DNA from: Sycobia sp. Sy_11
Lineage: Eukaryota; Arthropoda; Insecta; Hymenoptera; Epichrysomallidae
DNA length: 64,000 nt
Direction of reading: 5' to 3'
Assembly: GCA_018907035.1 (NCBI GenBank)
Contig: JACCIC010000125.1
Coordinates: forward strand, 992,001 to 1,056,000
Made by a program: the position numbers and the translations under genes. Positions 25,232 through 35,830 of the stretch are shown here, piece by piece. Position 1 is the first letter of the stretch. Each line of letters opens with the position of its first letter. The notes beneath the pieces are model-generated. The model was not told where the DNA came from, did no database searches, and was given only the letters and a program-made list of their open reading frames with translations.

Positions 25232-25369
25232 GTATTTTCTTAAAATTTTAAATTCGCTGCGTGGCGATGATCGAGGCTACGAAAAGGTATACGCACTTAA
25301 AGAATTTCTTCGTCGATACTAGTGAATCTCATTTATTACACGGCTGTCAAATTTTTAAGAAAATAGGTG

Positions 25370-25407
<38 letters not shown>

Positions 25408-26219
25408 ATTTTCTTAAAATTTTGAGATTAAGACTCGATAATAAGACTAATTTGATATAAAAAATTATAATTTCTGTAAATGATTTATATAATAACATTC
25501 ATAACATTTTTATATAATAAATTTTATTTCATTGCTATTTACATTATATCATGCAATTTACCAAAGAATATAATTTACATTATTTTACTATCTCGCTGAG
25601 AAATAAATTTGTATAAATTCAAATTATCCATTTCATAAAAGAGATATTATTTGAATCAAACAAATATTTATTTAAAGTAAATTAAATTCATTAAAATTAA
25701 TTCAATAGTTATTAGAAGACAACAAAATTTATTGAAATTTATGTGTAAAACAAAAACATACATATTTAAAACGAATGAATATTTTGCAATTCTATTCAAT
25801 GAATATTCTTGAATTTTACTAAACAGAACTAAATATACGTAAAAAATAAAGTCAAATAAATAAATATTTGACAAACTATATATATATACTCAAATTTAAC
25901 AAATATATTCAATTTTTGGAAAAGCTATTCAATATGAACAATTAAATAGCTATCTGAAAAGGTGAAATATATTTATTTGATTATAAACAACGAGTTATTA
26001 AAAACTAATAAAAATTTCTTCGATTTTATTAAACGAAGCACAAAGATTTAAATATTAAATTTAAATGAATAAATCTTTTAATAAAACTATTTATATGTAT
26101 AAGTAAATAATTTTTTCAAAAATGGAAAATATTTTTTTATTGATATAAAAATTTGGTAGTTTTTACTATTCATTTATTACATTTAATATTTAAATCTTCA
26201 TGCTTCGTTTAATAAAATC
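24050..26219. other. AT-rich, no gene; palindromes and a transposon-end fragment
   Basis: Mostly A/T. It includes a GCAGAGATAATAAG string at 24888-24901, identical to the terminal inverted repeat of the element at 38622-39997 and followed by related sub-terminal bases. It also holds the TA-centred palindrome at 25349-25424 and a 55-bp inverted repeat (26018-26070 with 26165-26219) whose right arm ends exactly where the Copia element is inserted. Confidence 0.5.
25349..25424. repeat. Palindrome around a (TA)n core
   Basis: The left arm AAATTTTTAAGAAAATAGGT (25349-25368) and right arm ACCTATTTTCTTAAAATTTT (25404-25423) are inverted around (TA)n. A third arm copy lies at 25228-25253 after another (TA)n run (25166-25230). 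This looks like a small TA-rich foldback repeat that has been duplicated. Confidence 0.75.
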
Positions 26220-26444
26220 TGATGGAATAAGGGATAAATAAATAAGCAGAGTATTAAGCTTCTAACTCGTCTTTATTATAGAATATCTAACAAACACGTC
26301 TAGCGAGCACAAGACTTATACAGGAACTGACTGGGTCGCGAGGCTGCATAGGGCGGCTGAGCGGCGCGTACTTCCACACACATGTAACCATCATATATTA
26401 CCATTGCGCCACGAGGGCGCTGCGCATAACGCTATATTCCAACA
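26220..26444 (-). repeat. Copia 3' LTR
   Basis: 225 bp, matching 33786-34010 almost base for base (AAGCAGAGTATTAAGCTTCTAA, CACGTCTAGCGAGC, GCGCCACGAGGGCGCTG). A purine-rich tract (ACGAGAGAG on the minus strand) lies next to its inner end, as expected for the polypurine primer. Confidence 0.9.
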
Positions 26445-26830
26445 CTCTCTCGTTACAGGAAGCGCATTCGTTATCATCTAATTTTATTTACTAGAGTACG
26501 CATGCTTAGATAGCTTTATAATATGTATTATTAATCATACCTTAGTCTATCTATATGTACATTTTAACAAATTAAATTTATAACTGTAATTAAGGTATGA
26601 TATATATATGTAAATAATCTAAATTTTATTAATAAATCTTCTGAATATTTGTATCAAACTATCCAGCCAATGCCTCTAATCTATTGGTTATTATTGTGCA
26701 ATATAACTTCTATGGATTAACGGACAACTGGATATATTCCAATTTTTACTGGAAGCAGAGCCAATTACTTATCAATTTTCCTCGTTGCTCCAGCTACTGT
26801 TATATTCTTCTGAAAATATACATATGAACA

Positions 26831-27182
26831 TTAGGGATTAAGTATCAATTTCGATAGCCTAACGTGATTTCTAAAACTTAAGCTTTTAGTAAATATATCA
26901 GCCAGTTGCTCTGACGATTTTATCCACCGGATTTCTACCTGTTTCTTCCTAACACACTCTTTTATATAGTGCTTTTTCCTATCCGTCATATGTCGCAACC
27001 AATTGCTGCCGTCTGTGCACACGTTTGTGCTGCTAAATTGTCGCAAAACAATACCAACGGGTACATATCTAATCTTAAAATTATTCTTAATGAGTTATGT
27101 AATGCGACAAGCTCCTGACAAGTAAGACTCATAGCGATATATTCTGCTTGGCTGGTGGATAACGCAACGTTTGGTTGTTTCG
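26831..27182 (-). pseudogene. Copia RNase H fragment
   Basis: The first part, fused in frame to integrase, reads NVALSTSQAEYIAMSLTCQELVAL and LFCDNLAAQ. After a frameshift near 27020 it continues HYIKECVRKKQVEIRWIKSSEQLADIFTKSL to a stop at 26831. These are the conserved RNase H blocks of Ty1/Copia Pol (S.AEY.A, CDN..A, QLADIFTK). RNase H degrades the RNA of the hybrid; this copy is broken by the frameshift. Confidence 0.9.
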
Positions 27183-27828
27183 TTAACGAGTTAAAACGTT
27201 CTGCTGCACCATTATTCTGTGGTGTATCAGGGCATGCTAATTGCAATTCTGCTCCTAGAGAATCTAACAATTTAACTATCTCTGTACCGGTAAATTCGGT
27301 ACCTTTGTCACAGCGTAGAAAACAAACTTTTTCATCATTGCCAAATACATTTCTAAGGCTTCTAATCCCTCTTTCTAAGTAGTCACGCGACTCTTTTTTA
27401 TGCCTCATCTGATAAGCTATCCCTACTCTCGAATAATCATCTACAATTACTAAAATGAATTTGTAACCTTTCGAATGGGAAACCGGACTGATCGGTCTCA
27501 TAGTGTCCGCGTGAATTATTTTTAACAGTCTATCTGCTCTTTGTCTAACTGTATTAAATGGCAGTCTGGCGCTTTTCGTGATCAAGCATGTCTCACACTT
27601 GTCTATCTCTAACAAGTTATTTTTATTCAAAAGTAGACTGTTTCTTTTTGCAAATTCTACTAAATATTTACTTGACACGTGTCCTAATTTAATATGCCAT
27701 AGCATGGCGTTGCTTAGTTTTAAATTGTTTTTCTTTCTATATTCATGAATCAATTTTTGATAATCGACCTCCTCGACTTCAGGCAGATTTTGTACAGAGC
27801 TAATCTCTCTATCGTTCAACGTTGTCAA
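27183..27828 (-). pseudogene. Copia GAG-pre-integrase and integrase core
   Basis: The HHCC zinc-binding region has WHIKLGHVSSKYL (H45, H50) and CETCLITK (C78, C81). The DDE core follows, with IHADTM (D108), FLRCDKGTEF (D174) and NNGAAERFN (E210). All catalytic residues are present. Within about five residues of the E the frame passes directly into RNase H sequence, so the rest of integrase and the whole RT have been removed by an in-frame deletion. The open frame has no stop over 280 residues. Confidence 0.92.
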
Positions 27829-28251
27829 GAGATCAGAGTCACTCTGGACAACTGCACCTTCTTTTACTGCTTCTAATTCTTTCGGAGTATGTTATTGCAC
27901 TTCCACTGCGCTACTCCTGCTCTCAATCTCACAGCTGTGTCAAACAGCTGAGCTGTCCGTCTCGTTTGCTTCCGGCAGTTGAGATTTAGTTTGAATTTCG
28001 AATAACCAAAACGGCGACTCGTACCTTCCTGACAAAATTCGTTTCTTAGACCTCCGGTCCAGTATATCTATTCTCTCATTGTTTAACTGAACCTCTAATC
28101 CCTGTTCTACAAATTTTCTAAGAGACATCAAATGTTTAGATAAATTCTTTGCATACAGAACATTGCTTAAGGCAATGTTCCTACCGTCTTGCGTTATCGC
28201 GGCAATACTTTCCGGACCATTTACTTTCAAGTCCGCATTTTGTTCGCGCAT

Positions 28252-28540
28252 TTCACTCTACTTTTAAAATTCGAATCTGGACTCTCGAAATTGATTTTAC
28301 TGTTGCACAGGTGCTCGGTTGGACCAGAATCTGCTATAAATTTTATGATATTATTCCTTCTGATTTTTCTTAAATCCTCTCTATCAAAATAATTGAAATA
28401 TGATTCAAATGGTTTCTTACCTTGTTGTCCATCTGTCTCACATTCAGTGTTAAGAACAAAAGGGTTCTTTAATATTCCCCTTTTCAGTGAATTGAAGCTT
28501 GCCTTCTTACTTTGAAAGCAATCCCTCTTACCCGAGCTCT
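28252..28540 (-). pseudogene. Copia protease region
   Basis: The minus strand reads IIKFIADSGPTEHL near 28310-28345, the D-S-G active site of Copia proteases in its usual setting, followed by CNSKINFESPD. After a frameshift, 28251-27940 continues VNGPESIAAITQDGRNIALSNVLYAKNLSKHLMSL, the strand linking protease to the pre-integrase domain. Confidence 0.8.
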
Positions 28541-28583
28541 GCTCTCTTTCTCCCTTGTTTTCGCTCTCGGGCGCACTTCGCTT

Positions 28584-29262
28584 CTAATGGGAGTTTCTAG
28601 CCACGTGCGTATCCGTCTTTCGGCATCTGTAACAGAAGATGCGCCCTGGTGTGGAGCATTTCGTATTAATGTGTCCAGTCAACCCGCAGGAGAAACATCT
28701 CCTTGCTTTGCCATTCTTACGTCTCGCTTTGGCTTCGCTGTTCTTTTCAGTCGACCATTCTACACATTTCATAGTCAGTCCTGAATCATGTCTCTCATAT
28801 GATCTGTTAAATCGTCTTTCAAATGATCTCCTCCGTGCAAGGTGCGGAGGGAACCGCTTGTTGACTGCACTCAACATGCTTATAGGCATATCTTTAACCG
28901 GTTTAGCTGCCTCTACCTGCAATATCAAATACTTTAACTTTTCTAGCTGTATTTCTACTCCCACTGTTCCAACATACAAACAGTCGGTAAAAACTGTTTC
29001 ACGAAGATCACCGGATACCGCGTTATAAAATATATCGCGCTTTTCGTCATCTGTTAATTTACTAGAACGCGGCGCATTCTCGAAATCCCTGATTTTATCC
29101 TCAAACTCTATCCAGAAATCCGCGGCTTTCGCTTTACCGGGCGTGTACTTTAGTTTATATAATTCTTTTCTAGCCGATACTCTACTTTTCAGCCGTTTAT
29201 ATTCTTCTAACTTTTCTAAAATTTTACGCGGTGACTTTACTTCTAAAACTTTCTGATAGTAG
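28584..29262 (-). pseudogene. Copia gag C-terminal part with CCHC knuckle
   Basis: The frame reads KVLEVKSPRKILEKLEEYKRL, RKELYKLKYTPGKAKAADFW, DDEKRDIFYNAVSGDL and a knuckle C-F-S-C-G-L-T-G-H-I-N-T-K-C. This is the UBN2-type Copia Gag with its zinc knuckle. The N-terminal part is missing here; a short Gag-like start lies 4.2 kb away at 33523. Just upstream of KVLEV the DNA is CTATCAG, which resembles a 3' splice site. Confidence 0.85.
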
Positions 29263-29277
29263 TTTCAATCGATATGA

Positions 29278-29283
29278 TTTATT
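29278..29283 (-). terminator. Poly(A) signal of the cargo ORF
   Basis: AATAAA on the minus strand, 25 bases after the TAA (29310-29308) that would end the cargo ORF without the 178-bp repeat insertion. Confidence 0.5.
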
Positions 29284-29307
29284 ATAATCTCTCTTACACG
29301 GTGCTTA

Positions 29308-30720
29308 TTATCGTCTCTTTTCGGTATAATTACTCGATTCAATTGATTCTACGTCGAACACATAATTTAATCGTTTCGTTTTTAACTCTGTACAATTGAA
29401 TTGTACTTTTGTCGACTGCCTATATACAAATTAATAAATATTTTTTTATTGGTCTTACAGTCCAATCAATTCAATCTAAAAATAAAATAAAAATAAAAAA
29501 AAAATAAAAAAAAAATTAATTTTTTTTAGTAAGACCAATAAAAAAATATTTATTAATTTTTAACTCTGTACGCAGATAATCGTTAAATATATCAAATCTC
29601 ATTGCAACTGTTAATTTGTATTTACGTGCTACACCGTTATCTTTACTAAACACACCGTCTAATTTTTCTGTCAAAGCTTCTAATTTTTCATCTTTAAACT
29701 TATCCTTCAATTGCGTTTTGATTAAAGACCCTACTGTTTTCTCAATAATTTCTGTGAAGTTATCAGAATTTACCTTATTCAAGTCGGTTACGGTTGCTCT
29801 TTTAATTTCCTCTTTCTCTTTTTCTTTCAATACATCTCGTTTAATAGAATTCACAACTTCTAAATCAATCTTATTCAAAATATTATGTAAATCTAAATTA
29901 TTCAAATCATTATGTAAATCATTATGTACATCTAAATTATCAATATCAGAATCATCATTATTATTGTTATTATTATTATATGACATACTCACCTCTGTTT
30001 CATATTTATTACAATCTCCACTCGGGAGTACTTTATTTTTATCGCTTTCATAGATTTTGAAAGGATTAAAGGGAAGTTCATCCCAATTATCAAGCTCAAT
30101 ATTCCTCTCTAGCTGCTTCTCTAATTCATTTGTTCTTTCTAAAGTTCGAGCAACATTTCCTCTAATCTCGTCACATTGTCTCTCATGATCGCCATCGGTA
30201 ACAACTTCGACGCTTTTTATATGAGGCTTTGGATCTTTTTCTTTTATCGCATGAATATTCAGCATATGAACGCGTAAGGTCTCGTTTAAATAAGCAGTTA
30301 TTCCTTCTACCAATTCTTTATTTGCCTCACGTTGATGGCGAAAAAACTCGCTTCGGTCTTTGGCTGCGTCAATTATAGCTCCAGTCACTCTAGCGTCTTG
30401 TTTTCTCTTCAAGTCTTCTAAAGCGCGTCTCAGTTCGTCGCGCGTGATTGGCTCTTTACCAGAAGATTCAGGTATATCCAGCCTGATCGTCTTCACGCCC
30501 CTCGGCCATTCTCTCTCCAACACCTCTTTCTCATTCTCAGTAATCATACTTCCGACCTGCAGGATTTTCTCGTCGGAGAAATAAATATATACACTTGAAG
30601 CGTCAGCACTGGCTAAAGATACATGTATCTGTTTACCTCTGGGTGTGAGGTACAATCGCTTCTCACCCCAGATTCTTTTAAAGGCGTCAGCTATTGTCGG
30701 ATGAGTTCTTTCATCGAGAC
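29308..30720 (-). CDS. Unrecognised hydrophilic protein inside the Copia element (interrupted near its C-terminus)
   Basis: The frame is open from a CAG acceptor-like site (30723-30721) to 29516, about 400 residues. Features are TPRGKQIHVSLASADASSVYIYF near the start, REWPRGVKTIRLDIPESSG, a charged helical middle (ALEDLKRKQDARV, ERTNELEKQLERNIEL), a poly-Asn run (N7), an N/D/L/H-rich repeat tract, and a Lys-rich tail. The present stop lies in a 163-bp repeat flanked by a 15-bp direct duplication. Without the repeat the frame continues about 27 codons to TAA at 29310-29308. No in-frame ATG occurs before residue ~60 and a stop lies just upstream of the acceptor, so an upstream exon is likely. 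I do not recognise the family; a captured host gene or an accessory Gag-like protein are both possible. Confidence 0.5.
29394..29556. mobile_element. 163-bp retroposon-like repeat flanked by a 15-bp target duplication
   Basis: TTTTTAACTCTGTAC occurs at 29379-29393 and again at 29557-29571, exactly bordering this block. Inside are the tail motifs of the dispersed stem-loop family (ATTGTACTT.TGTCGACTG, TAATAAATATTTTTTTATTGGTCTTAC), an A-rich centre and an inverted copy of the tail. A target duplication of this length points to a target-primed retroposon. Confidence 0.8.
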
Positions 30721-31689
30721 CTGTTTCAAAAATATTTAATTAATAAATGAATATGAACTAACTAGCAATTATCATCATACTTCTCATCGTATACTGTCTA
30801 ATCACATCGCATACTCTCTAATCGCATCTCGCTGATGGTGGCTGGTTCTAGCTGGGACTCTGATTTCGGAATTCCTCTGATCTAATTTTAAGACACTCAA
30901 TTAATAGATACAATCATTTGATGCTAGCAACAATGTGATCTCAGGCTCGAAACGAGTGTACAAGAGTTAAGAAAATATTAACCCCCATCACGACTCGGAG
31001 CATACGTCTAACTACCACATTATTTAAAACATCTAAAACAACAATAAAATATCTAAAACAAATTTATTTATTTGTTTAATGTACGCACATCAATCTGTGT
31101 GGTGTCGTTATATCCTCTGTACGGGCCCGTGCTTATTTTCCCAGCAGTGTCCACACGTGATTCTCATATTGGCTATTCAACTCAGTTGTCTGCAAACACT
31201 AAGAACGTATTAGCCCCCACAGACAATGAGGACCACGTGTAATTGCGTAATCACATCTTAGTTTTTACGCTATATCCTCTTCTACCAAGAATATCACAAC
31301 TGCTGTTTCAATTAAATCACGTCTCTCAATTACCCGTTCCGCAATTACACTCTAACACTACCAGACACATGTACACGTCTCGCATTCAACAGCTATCATG
31401 CAGGTTAATGGTTTTTACCCGCAGCTGGAGATTGCATCGCAATTATAACGTGGTAGAAGTCCGCTATAATGCATCACACAGCGCAGCCAATACGCTCACG
31501 CTGAGTCAGAGTCGGCGCGGAAGTCGCGCGCGATATCATCATTTTTCGCATCATACTACATTTCAAATCTTTCGCGCTGCTACTAACTCAGTCGCGCTTA
31601 TTCCCGTTCCAAATTCTCGATTACTATAGTTATTATTATTATTATTATCGTGCGTCAATTTCATCGATTTTAATTTAGCGAGCTTTTAA

Positions 31690-32130
31690 TGCAACTCGTA
31701 AATTACTCACGTGGATGTCAACCGAACGATAACATGCGTTAGCCGCTTTTAAGGATCTATTCAAACGCTATCCACGCGGGCACATGCCGCTCGAACAGTT
31801 TAAAGCATCATATGGACTATTCTACAGCGAACGGACACGACTCTGAACTCAACGCATTACAGGCTGTCGATACTACAGTCTATCGCGCGCACGGATTTTT
31901 CTCTCTCTCGCTTCTACTCCTATTCTACGACCTTTCACTTTCCATCGCACGCTCTCATTGGCTCGCGCCCCTCTCGGCGCGTCGCGCTTGCGCAGTTCAT
32001 TTCTCGGCGGATTCGGCGCGGCGCGGATGGATACCTTAGCACGTAACTACGGCTGCGGTCCGGTTCTCACATCGGTCGGACCTCTCTCTCGCGCTGCGTG
32101 CTCTCTCTGCGGCACTCGCGGACACGCTAC
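31690..32130 (-). promoter_or_regulatory. CpG-rich promoter-like region of the cargo
   Basis: This stretch is far richer in CpG than its surroundings (GGCGCGTCGCGCTTGCGCAG, GGCGCGGCGCGG) and has an ATTGGCTCG CCAAT-type box. On the minus strand a strong donor, CAC|GTGAGT, occurs at 31711/31710. It sits upstream of the cargo ORF, in minus-strand terms, as a host promoter and first exon would. Its role is inferred only from composition and position. Confidence 0.3.
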
Positions 32131-32309
32131 CGTCGGTGCGTGTGAGTGTACTTGGTACTTCTCTGTGCTCTCTCACATGTATATTGAATTTCAGCAGAAG
32201 TTGCATGCGCACAGACGTATGTTCGCACGCTCCCTCTTCTGCTTGTTCTTATTATATATATACTGTCTAGCTTATTATATGTCATTGTGTATGCGTGCAG
32301 TGAATCTAT

Positions 32310-32317
<8 letters not shown>

Positions 32318-32340
<23 letters not shown>

Positions 32341-32586
32341 TACATTCGCACACTTCTCTTATACGTTCTGGCTCTTCTAAGATTTTAATCAATTATTTAT
32401 TAATTATTTATGCAAAATCTTTACATCAATTAAATTAACAATACAGTATATGTATTTATTTCAATTGTACTTCAATATTATTAATTATATAAACAATTAT
32501 ATATTTATATACATCTATTTTTCTAGCTTTCACTTTCTAATTTATAAGCATATATATATATTTTTATAACATTTAATATATATATT

Positions 32587-32653
<67 letters not shown>

Positions 32654-32744
32654 GATATATATATATTGAATATATACGTATATCTTTTATATTATATCTG
32701 TATCTCTTTCTCTCTCTAGCTTTCACGCGCATGCATTATACTAA

Positions 32745-32799
<55 letters not shown>

Positions 32800-32800
32800 T
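32318..32800. repeat. Microsatellite cluster (CA)n, (TA)n, (CT)n
   Basis: CA run at about 32318-32342, TA runs at 32580-32660 with ATTGAATATA/TATTCGATAT inserts, and a CT run at 32743-32795. Confidence 0.95.
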
Positions 32801-33037
32801 ACAGTATACTACTGCATACGCACGCGCGTCGTTGTTTTCTTCTGTTTCTCTCTGCGCACGTGTTTCGCGCGGGACTTTTGCCGCACACTTTTTAGATTTC
32901 TTTGAATCTACCACCCCCTTTTGAACGGTTTCTTTTATTCGCAGAATTTCAAATTTAAAACTTTTAGTTTTCTTTGAATGCTGTTTCTAGAAATTTTAAG
33001 ATTCTTTTTACATGTACTTCTAAGTATTATTTCAACG

Positions 33038-33240
33038 TCTAATTTTCGTGCATTTTTACTTCTAATTTTTCTATTTCTTCAAGCATCTAATTTTTACTAT
33101 TTCAGCATTTACTAGCTACTTTTCTAAGCATCTAATTTTCATGCATTTTTACTTCTAATCTTTCTACTTCTTCAAGTATCTAATTTTTACTATTCCAGCA
33201 TTTACTATCTATTTTTCTAAGCATCTAATTTTACTATTTC
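33038..33240. repeat. 93-bp tandem repeat, about 2.2 copies
   Basis: Units start at 33038, 33131 and 33224 with TCTAATTTT; the first two are about 90% alike (CATTTTTACTTCTAAT, CTTCAAG.ATCTAATTTTTAC, AGCATTTACTA.CTA). The third is truncated. It lies in the cargo part of the Copia element. Confidence 0.85.
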
Positions 33241-33487
33241 TAGTTTCTATTTTAATGTTTTTTATTATTTTAATCATCTAAATTTTCTACTTCTACATAC
33301 AAAGAATCTTAAACATTTATAAATATTTATTTTTAATTTTTAGCATTCATTAATTCTAATTTTCACTTTTTATATATAATTTTTGTTTAAATCTTAATTC
33401 TATAATTTTCTCTTTTAAGATAATGCATCTTACTTCTCACATATAATCTTAAATTTACTTACAGCTTTCCAACATTATATTCATACC

Positions 33488-33523
33488 TTTTCTCTCGGTT
33501 TGAATTGACGATATTTGACTCAT
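33488..33523 (-). pseudogene. Short candidate Copia gag start
   Basis: The minus strand has an ATG at 33523 reading MSQISSIQTERK, which resembles the start of Copia Gags (I..ER then a nucleic-acid-binding region). It is followed by G|GTATGA, donor-like. It lies 240 bases after the primer-binding site. The matching middle of Gag is not found next to it. Confidence 0.35.
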
Positions 33524-33763
33524 CTTTAACAATATAAATTATGTGAAGCTTCCTTCTAAAGTTTAGTTGGCACTTCTAAATTCGAGATTCTAATAGAATC
33601 TATAATCTGATTTTACACTTCACTGACGTTACACTTCACTTCTATTGTGCTTTCAGAATTCCAACAAAGCTTTTTGAGTTTATCGGCAAACACGTGGTTC
33701 GATTAAGTTGAGACTACGTAAAACTTACGTTCTAATTTAATTAATCAAAAGCTTCGCGCAGTT

Positions 33764-33785
33764 GAAGCGTGCTGGGCCCATAACC
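33764..33785 (-). promoter_or_regulatory. Copia primer-binding site matching initiator tRNA-Met (internal, half-tRNA type)
   Basis: The plus strand here, GTGCTGGGCCCATAACC with its 5' neighbours GAAGC, is identical as far as I recall to the anticodon-arm region of metazoan initiator tRNA-Met (GGGCCCATAACCC). It directly abuts the 5' LTR. Copia elements are known to prime from an internal, half-tRNA fragment of initiator tRNA-Met rather than from the tRNA 3' end, and this site fits that mode. Confidence 0.8.
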
Positions 33786-34010
33786 TGATGGAATAAAGGA
33801 TAAGTAAATAAGCAGAGTATTAAGCTTCTAACACGTCTTTATTATAGAATATCTAGCAAACACGTCTAGCGAGCTGAAGGCTTATACAGGAACTGACTGT
33901 GTCGCGAGGCTGCATAGGGCGGCCGAGTGGCGCGTACTTCCACACACATATAACCATCATATATTACTATCGCGCCACGAGGGCGCTGCTCATAACGCTA
34001 TATTCCAACA
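33786..34010 (-). repeat. Copia 5' LTR
   Basis: 225 bp, partner of 26220-26444. The inner end abuts the primer-binding site, so on the minus strand this is the 5' LTR. Confidence 0.9.
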
Positions 34011-35625
34011 AAATTAAATAAATATTTATTCGATTTTAAAACTGGCAGGGAATAATCAGATGAATCTAATCCAATCATTGAGAAAACAATTTCATTTTTT
34101 CGAGTAAATGGTTCTTTAAAAAATTGAATATATTTCTTGTATATATATACACTGAAAAAAACAATTTCTAATATCAAGTAAATATTACTTGATTTAAGAA
34201 ATATATGCGATTTTTCTGTACCAAGTAAATATTTTCTTTAACCAAGTAATTACATAAACTTGAATCAAGTAAGTAGTTACTAAAATAAAGCTTATATTTT
34301 CTCAACACCGGAACACGAATATTGGGGATTAAATGAATATTTTCTTATTTTGAGAAAATATATCCTTAAACCAATATATAAATTTAATATCACAAAAATA
34401 AATTCTTTGATTAATCAAATATCTCCTAGATTGCAGTCCAGATTTTCTAAAAAGTGGATGGCTGAGATTGTAAATTAAATAAATATTTTCGTAGCTCAGG
34501 AACATATTTTTTTGAACCAATAACTGAAGATTTTAAATCCAAAAATTTAATTATTTGATTCAAGCTGACAAAATTAAGTGAATATATCCTTGGATTAAGA
34601 ATTTCGATACTTCACTCAAAAAATTTAATTTAAAATTAAGAATTCGATGACTATCTTTAAAAGAATAATTACTTGAAATACGCTTTTATTTTTTAGAAAC
34701 ATGATAATTCAAGTATGTTAAATTTTTAAAAGTAGTGCATAGTTTCTTGATTCAAAGCATTATTTTCTTGACTTTAAAAATCAAAAAATTAAACTAAGCG
34801 AATAATTTCTTGAATTCTTTTACAATTTATACGTTAATTTACTTTTATTGCATTTATTTCATCACTTTTAATTTTAAATTAACATTATATTATTTGATTA
34901 AAGTCTCGTAATTAATTTATTTCGCTTAAAAAAACTAAAACCGGGATTCAATTCGCAGACCTTTGGATTCGCAAGCTAACGCCTTATTAACTATGCTATC
35001 GCAGTACGCTGTGGACAATTATAAAAATCTTATATATCAATTTCAGATCTCTGATAGTTATACGATATGAAATTAATTTATGGATTCCAATGAATAAAAT
35101 ATGCATTTATATATAATAAATCCTTTTATTATAACAATTTACATACTTATTTATATATTTAATACCAAATAACTTTATTTTGTCTTTTTACTTCTTACTT
35201 AAAATAGTTAATGTAATATATTTAATATGTAATGTTTTTCTATTTAACAAAAAGATTTATATTACAACAAAATCGCTTTGATAAAATTAACATAACATTG
35301 AGATAATCATGATGACCATTACCAGCAATTTATAGGTGCCAAAACTACTAAAAATAAACCGATCGTCTTCAAATTTTGAATCCGTATTCTATACGGTCAG
35401 GCATGGCAACATAGCTAGTTGCATTTATATTGGTAGACTGCCTGCTAGGCCTCGTATAACATGCGTGCAGATTGACAGGTAATAAACAGTGAGAGCAGGT
35501 GAGAGAAAGAGACGTAACAGTATAGTGGAAATTCGCGGGTGCATGGTATGGCAACAGCCACCAACATCGAGTAATCCATGTTAATCCATTTGGATTTTTC
35601 TTTTCTCCCCTCCTCCATCTCGCTC

Positions 35626-35700
<75 letters not shown>

Positions 35701-35830
35701 CTCTCTTTTCCTGTTTCTCTGTCTCCTCCATACAAGGTAGTTATGTATTAAATATGATTATATAGGATTCTGATACGGTACTCCAAAAATATAAAAAGCT
35801 ATCAAATAATTTTTGGAAAAGTTTACAGTA
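34011..35830. other. AT-rich repeats, no gene
   Basis: The region 34150-34800 contains many degenerate CAAGTAA/TTACTTG strings after an ACTGAAAAAAAC start, probably an old repeat. A tRNA-like stretch lies at 34930-35012. A (CT)n microsatellite fills 35628-35697. The ORFs crossing it are repeat artefacts. Confidence 0.5.
34930..35012 (-). repeat. tRNA-like SINE head or tRNA pseudogene
   Basis: The reverse complement reads TAGCATAGTTAATAAGGCGTT, an A-box-like stretch, then GCGAATTGAATCCCGG, a B-box-like stretch, at tRNA spacing. I cannot fold a complete acceptor stem, so a SINE head or degraded tRNA is likelier than a functional tRNA. Confidence 0.35.

Larger units (their letters stand above)
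26220..34010 (-). mobile_element. Copia-type LTR retrotransposon with two LTRs and large internal cargo
   Basis: Two 225-bp direct LTRs (26220-26444 and 33786-34010) enclose minus-strand gag, protease, integrase and RNase H pieces. On the minus strand each LTR begins TGTTGGAATATAG and ends CCATCA. The flanking 5-mers are AAATC on the left and AAATT on the right, a likely 5-bp target duplication with one change. The reverse transcriptase is deleted. About 4.2 kb (about 29265-33480) that does not look like Copia is embedded in gag. The LTRs differ at roughly a dozen sites, so the insertion is not very recent. Confidence 0.88.

Noticed and set aside
31243..32380. Plus-strand ORFs of 75-140 residues
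   Set aside because: Opposite strand to the Copia cargo ORF, no motifs, GC-rich and microsatellite bias.
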